Below the pieces are notes generated by a model that saw only the letters and a program-made list of their open reading frames with translations, was not told where the DNA came from and searched no databases. Of a stretch of DNA of 64,000 nucleotides, positions 10,421 to 19,548 are shown piece by piece (within the stretch, counting starts at the first letter, position 1; each line of letters starts with the position of its first letter). The stretch spans positions 2,392,001 through 2,456,000 of the forward strand of contig NZ_CP026100.1 of the NCBI RefSeq assembly GCF_003722335.1, given 5' to 3'. Origin of the DNA: Caulobacter flavus (GTDB taxonomy: Bacteria; Pseudomonadota; Alphaproteobacteria; Caulobacterales; Caulobacteraceae). The translations under genes were made by a program, and so were the position numbers.

Positions 10421-11638
10421 TTGAGCACGCCCGAAGCCGTCGGCCTGTCGTCGGACCGACTGAAGCGCATCGACGCCTTTCTGCAGGCCAAGTACGTCGA
10501 GCCGGGCCTCTTGCCCGGGGTCCAGCTGCAGGTCTGGCGTCGCGGCCAGCTGGCCCACGAGACCGTTCTGGGCCTGGCCGACCGCGAGCGCGGGACGCCG
10601 CTGAAGGCCGACACGCTGTACCGCATCTACTCGATGACCAAGCCGATCACCTCGATCGCCTTCATGATGCTGGTCGAGGAGGGCAGGGTGGCCCTCGAGG
10701 ACCCGGTCCATCGCTTCATCCCGGCCTTCAAGGAGCTGGGCGTGTTCGCCGCCGGCTCGCTGGGCATGTTCCAGACCAAGCCGCTGGCCGAGCCGATGCG
10801 GATGATCGACCTGCTGCGCCACACGGCCGGCCTGACCTACGGCTTCCAGCAGCGCGGCAATGTCGACGCGGCCTATCGCAAGCTGCATCTGGACGACCTG
10901 CCGGGTCCGCGCGACCTGGACGGCTTCGTCGCCGAGCTGGCCAAGCTGCCGCTGGAGTTCAGCCCGGGCGAGGCCTGGAACTACTCGGTCTGCACCGACG
11001 TGCTGGGCTACCTCGTGCAGGCTATCTCGGGCCAGCCGTTCGACCAGTTCCTGAAAGACCGGATCTTCGAGCCGCTGAAGATGACCGACACCGGCTTCTT
11101 CGCGCCCGACGCCGAGCGTCTCGCCGCCTGCTACAGCCTCGATCCCAAGGGCCGGGTGGTGCTGCAGGACGACCCGGCCCAGAGCCCGTTCCTCAAGGAC
11201 CCGCTGTTCAAGTCGGGCGGCGGGGGCCTCGTTTCCACCGCGGCCGACTACATGCGCTTCTGCCGCATGATCCTGAACGGCGGCCAGCTGGACGGCGCCC
11301 GCATCGTCAGCCCCAAGACGCTGAAGGCGATGATGCTCAATCACCTGCCGGGCGGCAAAGAGCTGACCGAGATGTCGAAGTCGCTGTTCAGCGAGAGCGT
11401 CTACGACGGCGTCGGCTTCGGCCTCGGCTTCGCGGTGACCACGGACCTGGCCCGCACCCGCACCATCGGCAGCCCGGGCGAGGCCTTCTGGGGCGGCATG
11501 GCCTCGACGGCCTTCTGGGTCGACCCGGTCGAGGACCTGGCGGTGGTGTTCATGACCCAGCTGATGCCGTCCAGCGTCTATCCCATCCGGCGGGAGCTGC
11601 GGACGCTGGTCTACGCGGCGTTCGAGGAGGCGGCTTAG
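10421..11638 (+). CDS. Serine hydrolase, class C beta-lactamase / esterase (EstB) family
   Basis: This 405-residue member of the beta-lactamase/transpeptidase fold has its nucleophile in SMTK (SxxK) in the segment YRIYSMTKPITSIAFMMLVE. The tyrosine motif is NYSVCTDVLGYLVQ, where the class C consensus YxN is replaced by YSV, as in the EstB-type esterases. The HTAGLTYGF and KSGGGGLVSTAADYMRF segments are also typical. No signal peptide is evident, which fits a cytoplasmic esterase rather than a secreted lactamase. The start is a TTG at 10421 preceded by AGGGGG. The open frame begins there and no ATG offers a better choice. Substrate unknown. Confidence 0.88.
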   Translation: MSTPEAVGLSSDRLKRIDAFLQAKYVEPGLLPGVQLQVWRRGQLAHETVLGLADRERGTPLKADTLYRIYSMTKPITSIAFMMLVEEGRVALEDPVHRFIPAFKELGVFAAGSLGMFQTKPLAEPMRMIDLLRHTAGLTYGFQQRGNVDAAYRKLHLDDLPGPRDLDGFVAELAKLPLEFSPGEAWNYSVCTDVLGYLVQAISGQPFDQFLKDRIFEPLKMTDTGFFAPDAERLAACYSLDPKGRVVLQDDPAQSPFLKDPLFKSGGGGLVSTAADYMRFCRMILNGGQLDGARIVSPKTLKAMMLNHLPGGKELTEMSKSLFSESVYDGVGFGLGFAVTTDLARTRTIGSPGEAFWGGMASTAFWVDPVEDLAVVFMTQLMPSSVYPIRRELRTLVYAAFEEAA

Positions 11639-11645
11639 TCAAGAT

Positions 11646-11758
11646 GCTCCCCCTGAAGGGGGAGCTGTCGCGGAGCGACTGAGGGGGAAGTGAATGCGGA
11701 AGTTCAGAAGAAACTTCCCCCTCCGGCCCTCCGGGCCACCTCCCCCTTCAGGGGAGGG
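11646..11758. repeat. Intergenic compound inverted-repeat element, copy C
   Basis: It fills the gap between the convergent hydrolase and pirin genes. Hairpin GCTCCCCC/GGGGGAGC at 11646-11665; hairpin GTCGC/GCGAC at 11667-11679; arm GAGGGGGAAGT at 11681-11691 pairing with 11713-11723; hairpin GGCCC/GGGCC at 11725-11737; closing CCCC-rich hairpin at about 11739-11757. It is nearly the same in sequence as copy D. Confidence 0.88.
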
Positions 11759-11760
11759 TC

Positions 11761-12654
11761 CTAAAGCGGCGACGCCGGGGGCGTGTAATCCTCCGGCAGG
11801 GGGATGAACTCCCCGTCGTCGAGGTCGGGCAGCTTCATGCGGCCGGCGCGCCAGTCGGCCTTGGCCTGCTCGATGCGGTCCTTCGACGAGGAGACGAAGT
11901 TCCACTCGATGAAGCGCGGGCCGATCGGCTCGCCGCCCAGCAGCATGACCATCGACGGCTCCAGGGCCTCGAAGACGACGGTTTCGCCCGGCGCGAACAC
12001 GGCCATCTGGGCCGCGCCCAGCTCGCGGCCGGCCACTTCCACCCGGCCGCTGGAGACATAGGCCGCGCGCTCGGAATACTCGGCCGGCAGGGCCGCCTTG
12101 GCCCCGGCCGCCAGCTCCCAGTGAACGTAGAACAGCGGCGAATGCGCCGGCACGCTGGCCTTGGCGCCAAAGGCCTCGCCGGCGATCAGGCGTGCCTTCA
12201 GGCCGCCGCTCTCGTAATAGGGCAGGTCGGCCGAGCCGGCGTGGTGGCTGAAGCCGGGATCCATTTCCTCGAATTCCTTGGGCAGGGCGATCCAGGCCTG
12301 CATGCCGTTCATCACCCCGCCCTCGCTGCGCAGGGTCTCGAAGCGTTCGGAGTGGGTGATGCCCGAGCCGGCGGTCATCCAGTTGACCTCGCCGGGCACG
12401 ATCTCGATCTCCGAGCCGACGCTGTCGCGGTGGGTCATGGCCCCTTCGAACAGGTAGCTCAGGGTCGACAGGCCGATGTGCGGGTGGGGCCGTACGTCGA
12501 CGCTGCGCGGGAAGTTCGGATCGAAGCTGGCCGGGCCCATGTGGTCGAGGAACACGAACGGCCCGACCATGCGCCGCTTGGCGAAGGGCAGCACCCGCCC
12601 GACCTCGAAACCGCCGATGTCGCGGCGGCGGGCGTCGATGACGAGGTCGATCAT
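11761..12654 (-). CDS. Pirin family protein (bicupin)
   Basis: A 297-residue cytosolic bicupin. The N-terminal pirin signature is clear: VGRVLPFAKRRMVGPFVFLDHMGP, then the metal-binding set DVRPHPHIGLSTLSYLFEGAMTHRDS with three His, and VNWMTAGSGITHSE completing the 2-His/Glu iron-site region. Pirins of this type (for example YhhW/PIR) have been shown to have quercetinase activity in some bacteria and to act as redox sensors in others. Which applies here cannot be told. The C-terminal cupin has IGPRFIEWNFVSSSKDRIEQA. The ATG at 12654 has a GGAG ribosome site. It is likely monocistronic. Confidence 0.92.
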   Translation of the reverse strand: MIDLVIDARRRDIGGFEVGRVLPFAKRRMVGPFVFLDHMGPASFDPNFPRSVDVRPHPHIGLSTLSYLFEGAMTHRDSVGSEIEIVPGEVNWMTAGSGITHSERFETLRSEGGVMNGMQAWIALPKEFEEMDPGFSHHAGSADLPYYESGGLKARLIAGEAFGAKASVPAHSPLFYVHWELAAGAKAALPAEYSERAAYVSSGRVEVAGRELGAAQMAVFAPGETVVFEALEPSMVMLLGGEPIGPRFIEWNFVSSSKDRIEQAKADWRAGRMKLPDLDDGEFIPLPEDYTPPASPL

Positions 12655-12732
12655 GGGAAGGCTCCGGCGGGCTTGTTGCTTTGTAGCGCGAGCCGGAACC
12701 TCCCACGGCGGACATGCGGCGTCTTGTTGAAT

Positions 12733-12969
12733 TTAGCGATCGCCGTAGACCGTGGACCACATCTCGGCCACCTCCAGCAGCGCTTGTCCCGCCGGGTCCG
12801 TCGCCGACGCCCGCAGGCGTTCGATCCGCAACGCCGCGCGGGCCGCCTCGAGCCGTTCGTCGAGCCGCAGCCGGGCCTCGGCCAGGGCGGTGGACGGGCC
12901 GGAGGAGGGGGCGAGGCCGCGCTTGCGGTGCGGGCGCTTGGGAAGGGGGCGGCGGCGCTTGTGCGTCAT
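12733..12969 (-). CDS. Small basic hypothetical protein (78 aa)
   Basis: The first residues are strongly basic (MTHKRRRPLPKRPHRKRG). They are followed by one long predicted helix rich in Ala, Arg, Leu and Glu, and end with EMWSTVYGDR. No family is recognised. The frame is open upstream to 13302, but the ATG at 12969 has a good GGAG site at the right distance, and the upstream part reads through an intergenic repeat. Repeat copy D ends 13 bases before the start codon, so it lies in the leader of this gene. A role in nucleic-acid contact is possible from the basic head but unproven. Confidence 0.6.
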   Translation of the reverse strand: MTHKRRRPLPKRPHRKRGLAPSSGPSTALAEARLRLDERLEAARAALRIERLRASATDPAGQALLEVAEMWSTVYGDR

Positions 12970-12982
12970 GGGTGTCTCCAAA

Positions 12983-13118
12983 GACCCTCCCCCTGAAGGG
13001 GGAGGTGTCGGCAAAGCCGACGGAGGGGGATGTGGCTTGAGCGGTCGGTTTGGCGCGGAGCCCGCAGGGGCTTCCCCCTCCGGCCCTCCGGGCCACCTCC
13101 CCCTTCGGGGGGAGGGTC
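12983..13118. repeat. Intergenic compound inverted-repeat element, copy D
   Basis: The outer arms GACCCTCCCCC (12983-12993) and the GGGGGAGGGTC at the right end (to 13118) are mutually complementary. Inside are GTCGGC/GCCGAC (13008-13021), a GGAGGGGGA arm with its partner TCCCCCTCC, and the GGCCC/GGGCC hairpin. Close in sequence to copy C, about 1.3 kb away. Confidence 0.88.
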
Positions 13119-13632
13119 TTGAGACACGCGGCTTCGCGCTCACGCGGAAGACCGCTGAGGGGATGGAGAGGGCGCGGGGCGTCCGGACCACGTCCGGAAG
13201 TGTTTGTTTAATACCGTTTCGACGAAGCCTTGACGCCCCGCGCGATCGTTTGACCTCAGGCCGGGGTGCGCGGGCCTCTTCCGCCCTGTACCCCTTCCCC
13301 ACGCAGAGCTCCCCGTTTCTTGGCGGCCAGGAGTGCGTGCTGGGAGCGGACCCTCGGGCGGGCGGGGACCCATGACAGGCAAGCCCCCGATAGGCGGGTT
13401 TACGTCCCCCGCCCTCCGTTCAAGCCTCGCCGGCGCACACTGACGCCACGCCGGGAGGCCCCGCTCGATCGCATCACCGCCGCACGCTTCGGGCCGGATC
13501 CTTGCGCCCTCTCCCCGCGACGGGACGAGGAGAAGTATGCGGCCGGTTTGGCGCTGTCGGATGAAAAACGCTGATAATTTTCTAAGGCGTTGATTAGGTT
13601 GGGGTTGGTGTGGCGGCGGACGGGGACCGGGG
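13119..13632. other. Intergenic region at the left border of the AT-rich insert
   Basis: About 500 bases with no convincing gene. Open frames here (for example 13266-13574) give Arg/Pro-rich products without ribosome sites. A weak stem AAGCCCC/GGCGGGTTT lies at 13383-13403. Base composition changes at about 13570, where AT-rich DNA begins. No tRNA, integrase or obvious direct repeat marks the junction. Confidence 0.5.
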
Positions 13633-14181
13633 CTAACTACGCTTCCAGTACCAGTCGCAATTTATTGAATCGATCCACTGCTTAAGGCTAGGCGACGTGG
13701 AAGATCCTCTTGTGGCAGAACAGGCCTTCAGGAGCAATGCTTTGTCGGTGGGGCTCATTTCAAATCCCGAGATTTTCTCCAATTGAGCTTTTCCGAATGT
13801 TCCATCTCCAGAATATTCGTATTCTATAGAAGAAAACTTTTCTTGAATCTTTTTCTCATCGGCTAGAATCCAATTCTCAAAATGTCTATCAGTGATGCCA
13901 ATAGATATTTCACGCTTGCAGCCAAGTTTTTTGACCATATCGATAATTTGAGAGCGCATTTCTTCCGTAGAGATTTTTCTGCATTCTCTGTCCAGAATGA
14001 CGATAATTTCATCGACCTCTCCGCTTATAAATTCTACGGATTCCGCGATGCATTCAGCAATAAGGCTCAACGATACGTCACGGCCGTTGGGAAAGGGGCG
14101 TTGTATGTGCGGTTTTGAAAATGTAGCGTTTATAAAGTGAACTTCTGTGTGGCCCTCAACCAGGGCTGCTATCTTCGGCAT
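13633..14181 (-). CDS. TOPRIM-like (DUF4276/RloB-type) protein, partner of the ATPase upstream
   Basis: This 182-residue protein opens with a TOPRIM-like first strand and acidic residue (IAALVEGHTEVHF, Glu9), followed by a second acidic centre in EIIVILDRECRK (Asp64, Glu66). Then comes ITDRHFENWILADE, which resembles the conserved ExWLLAD-type segment of DUF4276 proteins. This pattern is known from the nuclease domain of OLD-family and Abi proteins. The ATG at 14181 follows AGGAG and is preferred over a TTG at 14217. The start lies inside the 3' end of the ATPase gene (26 bases of overlap), which implies translational coupling. Likely role: nuclease or RNase effector controlled by the ATPase. 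Family assignment is tentative; function is inferred. Confidence 0.7.
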   Translation of the reverse strand: MPKIAALVEGHTEVHFINATFSKPHIQRPFPNGRDVSLSLIAECIAESVEFISGEVDEIIVILDRECRKISTEEMRSQIIDMVKKLGCKREISIGITDRHFENWILADEKKIQEKFSSIEYEYSGDGTFGKAQLEKISGFEMSPTDKALLLKACSATRGSSTSPSLKQWIDSINCDWYWKRS

Positions 14182-15520
14182 AAAGCGCCCCGCTCCTGTA
14201 GTAGTATCCAAGGCCAAATCTAGAATTGGCGATTTTATCTGCGAGCTGCTGCCTGTTTGCTACTCGACTGGATGTCGTCTTCGCGCCGTCAAGTGATATT
14301 ATAATTATCTCGGAAGGTGTGCAGCAGTCAAGAATTGTTGGGCTGTGCGTCGATATTATTAATCCCTTTGTTCCGCCCTCTGCATTGTTCATCACTTGTC
14401 GGCAAAGATTTATAAATGACTCTTGCATAAATGGATGGAGAAAATTTTCCGGCTCTTCTATAACTGAAGCTGCTTCTTCAAGAAAAAGTATAGTGGATAA
14501 GGCTAGCCACTTTACGGTTCCGTCGCTTATTCTTGAAAATGGATATAGGGCCTCCGATCCATCAACGCTAAATGTCATTGATGGGCGAAACTCAGCTGCT
14601 TGAAAATCTAGCTTTACGTCAACGGAAGCTATGTTTTGATTTACCTCTTTGCACCAACTTATTATGGATTTATATGTTTTTGCTTGATGTTCACGAATTG
14701 CTTTCGTGGATCTGCGTGCTTGAAGTCGTCTTGAGAAGTATTGGCCCTCCTTGAGTTGGTATAGGGAGCCGGCGAGGCCTTTGCCGTTTCTTTCGAGCTC
14801 GCTTGTAAGGCCAACTGGGGTCGGTAGGCGCGCCATGGCGGGGTCAATATTGATTGACCTGTATTGAGTAAGTTCAAGTGATAGGCTCATAAACGCGACG
14901 TGATCACTGCGAATATAATTAATTAAAGACATGTCTGGGCGGACAATGTGAGACAATATTCTTTCAATCTCAGTATCTCTGTTTGATCCGCGTTGCCATC
15001 TAAGCATTGACTTTGCTATGGCATGGCTTCTTGCTGAAAGGCTTACTTTCGAGTGAAAGTCACCATCGTAATGTTCTGTTTTTCTGTGAATGGAAAATGG
15101 TTTTAAATTGTGAAGTGTTACCGTAACTGTTTCTTCGGCAACGTATATAGCTGGTACTTCGGCTATGTATCCGAGCGTACACTTGTATTCATAATCAAGA
15201 GGGCCCTTATGCCTGGCTTCGTCGGGAAACCAGTTTGTCGTCGGGCGTATTTCTTTTAAATCACCTCTCACTATGAAAGAGAGTTTTGCATTGCTTTGAG
15301 AGTCGTATTTTTCCTTACTAAATACAGCTCCGGATCCGTGCGCTACGCCAATTGCAGAATTTAGATTTCCTTCAATAAAGGCGGCAATGAAATCAAGGAA
15401 TGTTATAAAGTTCGATTTTCCGGTCCCGTTTGAGCCGACAAGGATATTTAGTCCATCTTCCAAAGCAATTTTAAAGTCTAGAAGTGATCGGAATCCATCA
15501 ACCTCAATCGTGCGCAGCAT
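14156..15520 (-). CDS. SMC/OLD-like AAA ATPase (AAA_21 type), putative phage-defence protein
   Basis: A 454-residue ABC-type ATPase of the RecF/OLD/SMC group. It opens with the typical strand IEVDGFRSLLDFKIAL and Walker A GSNGTGKS (residues 29-36). The signature-like helix is SRISDGTVKWLAL (SDG at about 332), Walker B is SVIEEPENFLHP (about 352-363) and the switch His is in LIISTHSPTILD (about 390). The middle third, between Walker A and the signature, is the variable insert and has no recognised domain; there is no C-terminal TOPRIM in this chain. That function is supplied by the overlapping downstream gene. A GGGGAGAG site precedes the ATG at 15520. The codon use is unlike the host's. Confidence 0.85.
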   Translation of the reverse strand: MLRTIEVDGFRSLLDFKIALEDGLNILVGSNGTGKSNFITFLDFIAAFIEGNLNSAIGVAHGSGAVFSKEKYDSQSNAKLSFIVRGDLKEIRPTTNWFPDEARHKGPLDYEYKCTLGYIAEVPAIYVAEETVTVTLHNLKPFSIHRKTEHYDGDFHSKVSLSARSHAIAKSMLRWQRGSNRDTEIERILSHIVRPDMSLINYIRSDHVAFMSLSLELTQYRSINIDPAMARLPTPVGLTSELERNGKGLAGSLYQLKEGQYFSRRLQARRSTKAIREHQAKTYKSIISWCKEVNQNIASVDVKLDFQAAEFRPSMTFSVDGSEALYPFSRISDGTVKWLALSTILFLEEAASVIEEPENFLHPFMQESFINLCRQVMNNAEGGTKGLIISTHSPTILDCCTPSEIIIISLDGAKTTSSRVANRQQLADKIANSRFGLGYYYRSGALYAEDSSPG

Positions 15521-15537
15521 GCTCCGACTCTCCCCTT

Positions 15538-15563
15538 ATAGCTGTACCTTAGCTGTCAGCTAT
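15538..15563 (-). promoter_or_regulatory. Putative operator of the ATPase/TOPRIM operon
   Basis: Immediately before the ATPase gene are three copies of the half-site AGCTGT/ACAGCT. They form a perfect palindrome TAGCTG-T-CAGCTA (15550-15562) and a wider dyad ATAGCTG-N12-CAGCTAT (15538-15563). It lies 18-43 bases before the start codon, overlapping a TATAAG that could be a -10 box. No regulator gene is in the insert, so the operator could be read by the ATPase or by a host factor. Confidence 0.4.
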
Positions 15564-15616
15564 CTTTGCGGGAAGGGGGCTGATTGTCCTTCCGTTCGCG
15601 GCTAAGCGCTTCGCCT

Positions 15617-17881
<2,265 letters not shown>

Positions 17882-17922
17882 GGGCCAAATCTAGGCGCCC
17901 CGGGCCGCGAAGGCCAGGGGGG

Positions 17923-17945
17923 CTGCTGACAGCCGGTGTCAGCAG
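17923..17945. terminator. Perfect hairpin between the 17986 gene and uvrB
   Basis: Stem CTGCTGACA/TGTCAGCAG (9 bp) with loop GCCGG. It lies 40 bases downstream of the stop codon of the leftward gene ending at 17986 and 42 bases before the uvrB start. There is no T-tract, so it may be an mRNA-stabilising or protein-binding dyad rather than a terminator. Confidence 0.35.
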
Positions 17946-17985
17946 GTGGCGGCAGGTTGGCGCCAGGGGCGGGGAGGGGGCCGCC

Positions 17986-19527
17986 TCAGGTTCCGTACTC
18001 GCCGCCCAGGCCGTGGGCGAGGGGGCGTCCGACCTTGGCCAGGGCGGCCTGGACGTCGGGGCGCGCCTTCAGCGCGGCCGACCGGCGCATGAGGGCGGGG
18101 GCGCCGGCCGCGGTCGCCTTGGCGCCCGCCGACGGGCTGCCGGTGCGGAACCAGGTCAGCGCCGCGCCGCGCAGGGCCGGGTCCTGCAGCCAGCGGATCA
18201 GCATGGCGGCGGCCTCGTCGTCGCGCCCCAGGCAGGCCAGGCCCGAGATCGCGGCGCCGGGCTCGTCGCGCCAGTTGGTCCGCAGCCTGGCCAGCGGCGC
18301 CTCGCCCTCGTCGCTCCGGCCGAGCAGGGCCAGGGCGCACAGCCGGTTGCTGGCCGTCGCCATGCGGCCGTACGGCGTGCCGTAGTCGGCCGGGATCTTG
18401 TCGAGCGCCGCCATGGCCTCGGCCGGACGGTCGTGGAGCAGCAGGTCGGCGGCGCGGTTGACGTGCTGGCTGATCTTGTCGGGCCCCCCGGCGCCGGCGG
18501 CCAGGGCCGCGTCGGCAGCGGCGGTCTCGCCCAGGTCGCCGAGCACGCTGGCGTGGATGTAGAGCAGCCAGGCCTTCTGCTCTTCCTGGTCGTCGAAGGC
18601 GCCCATGCGCTCGGCGCGCGCGATGTAGTCGACCCCGACGGCGCGGGCCTCCTCGTAGCGCTCAAGGTGGCGCAGGGCCCGGATGCGCTCGACCACCAGC
18701 TCCAGGCGACGGGGCTCGCGGGCGATGCGCGCGTCGATCCCCGCCAGCCGTTCGGTCTCGCGGGCGCGCCAGTCGAAGCGGCCGGCGGCCACCATCTCCG
18801 GCCACAGCCGCTCGAAGCGGCGGTCCTGGTAGACCGCCATCAGCACGCCCGGATCCGAGGCGCGCGACAGGGTGGCCGAGGCCAGGGTCATGTCGCCGGC
18901 GTCGGCGGCGAAGGCCGCCTCGCGCAGGGCCCAGTCGTTGTCGACCAGCTGGCGGGCGTCCTCGGTGGTCCAGGGCGCGCGGCGCAGGGCGGTGACGAAC
19001 GCGGATCGGCTGGCTGGGGGCTGGTTCGGATCGCTAAGGACCCAGTTGAACACCTGCGGCGGGAAGAGAACTCCCTTCTCGGGCGTGGTCTCCAGCACGA
19101 TCCGCATGTTCTCGGCGAACGCGCCGACGTCCATCCTGGAGGCGGCGGCGAGGGCGACCGTGAAGGCCGCGTCGCCGCGGGTTTCGGGCGAGAAGCCGGG
19201 GACGGTCAGGCGGCGGGCGACGATCGCGGCGGCCGGATGGTCGTCGACGCGCTGGGCGCAGGTCACGCGGAGCCGGAGCAGGGTCTCGCGCGTGGCGACG
19301 TCCAGCTGGTCGAAGCCGGCGGCGTCGGTCACGGCGGTCACGCGGTCGAGCGTCGCGGCCTCGCAGGCGCGGGCGCCCTGGCCGGCGATGGTCTCGACCA
19401 GGCCGCGAGCCTGCTCGCTTAGCGCCGCCGGCGCGGCGGCCCGGGCGAGGGCGGGGCCGGTCGCGACGATCGAGGACAGGCCGGCGGCGGCGAGCAGCGC
19501 CGCGCGGAGCGTGAAGCGGTACGACAT
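17986..19527 (-). CDS. Secreted helical-repeat protein of unknown function (513 aa), paralogue of the next gene
   Basis: The N-terminus is a Sec signal peptide (MSYRFTLRAALLAAAGLSSI, cleavage likely after ALA near residue 28). The mature part is an Ala/Leu/Arg-rich series of helices resembling TPR-like repeats, without a named motif. It is a diverged paralogue of the gene at 19549. Both contain a TEDxxxxVDNDWALxxAxxAAD segment, a GRFDW segment after an R(R)F-x3-WP motif, a CLGRDDEAAxxMIRxLxDPALRGxAL segment, and end in LGGxY. The start at 19527 has only a weak ribosome site. No function is proposed; a periplasmic scaffold is possible. Confidence 0.75.
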   Translation of the reverse strand: MSYRFTLRAALLAAAGLSSIVATGPALARAAAPAALSEQARGLVETIAGQGARACEAATLDRVTAVTDAAGFDQLDVATRETLLRLRVTCAQRVDDHPAAAIVARRLTVPGFSPETRGDAAFTVALAAASRMDVGAFAENMRIVLETTPEKGVLFPPQVFNWVLSDPNQPPASRSAFVTALRRAPWTTEDARQLVDNDWALREAAFAADAGDMTLASATLSRASDPGVLMAVYQDRRFERLWPEMVAAGRFDWRARETERLAGIDARIAREPRRLELVVERIRALRHLERYEEARAVGVDYIARAERMGAFDDQEEQKAWLLYIHASVLGDLGETAAADAALAAGAGGPDKISQHVNRAADLLLHDRPAEAMAALDKIPADYGTPYGRMATASNRLCALALLGRSDEGEAPLARLRTNWRDEPGAAISGLACLGRDDEAAAMLIRWLQDPALRGAALTWFRTGSPSAGAKATAAGAPALMRRSAALKARPDVQAALAKVGRPLAHGLGGEYGT

Positions 19528-19548
19528 GACTTGAGTTCCGATCCAGCC

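Larger units (their letters stand above)
13570..15600. other. AT-rich acquired insert carrying a two-gene ATPase/TOPRIM module
   Basis: The stretch is visibly much richer in A and T than everything around it. Its genes use codons such as ATA, AGA, TTA and AAT freely, while flanking genes almost never do. It sits between a repeat-containing intergenic region and the end of uvrB. No integrase, transposase, tRNA target or clear flanking direct repeat was found, so how it arrived is unknown. Confidence 0.75.

Noticed and set aside
12970..13302. An N-terminal extension of the small basic protein through repeat copy D
   Set aside because: The extension is Arg/Pro-rich and encoded by the repeat; the ATG at 12969 has its own GGAG site.
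13266..13574. Possible 102-residue gene left of the AT-rich insert
   Set aside because: Arg/Pro-rich, no ribosome site, no homology recognised; composition of a shadow.
13570..15600. Assigning the ATPase/TOPRIM pair to Gabija, retron or restriction-modification
   Set aside because: There is no UvrD-type helicase, no reverse transcriptase or msr/msd, and no methyltransferase nearby. The TOPRIM is a separate small protein, not fused to the ATPase.
17882..17985. SOS/LexA box upstream of uvrB
   Set aside because: No GTTC-N7-GTTC motif was found in the short upstream gap; the hairpin there is not a LexA site.
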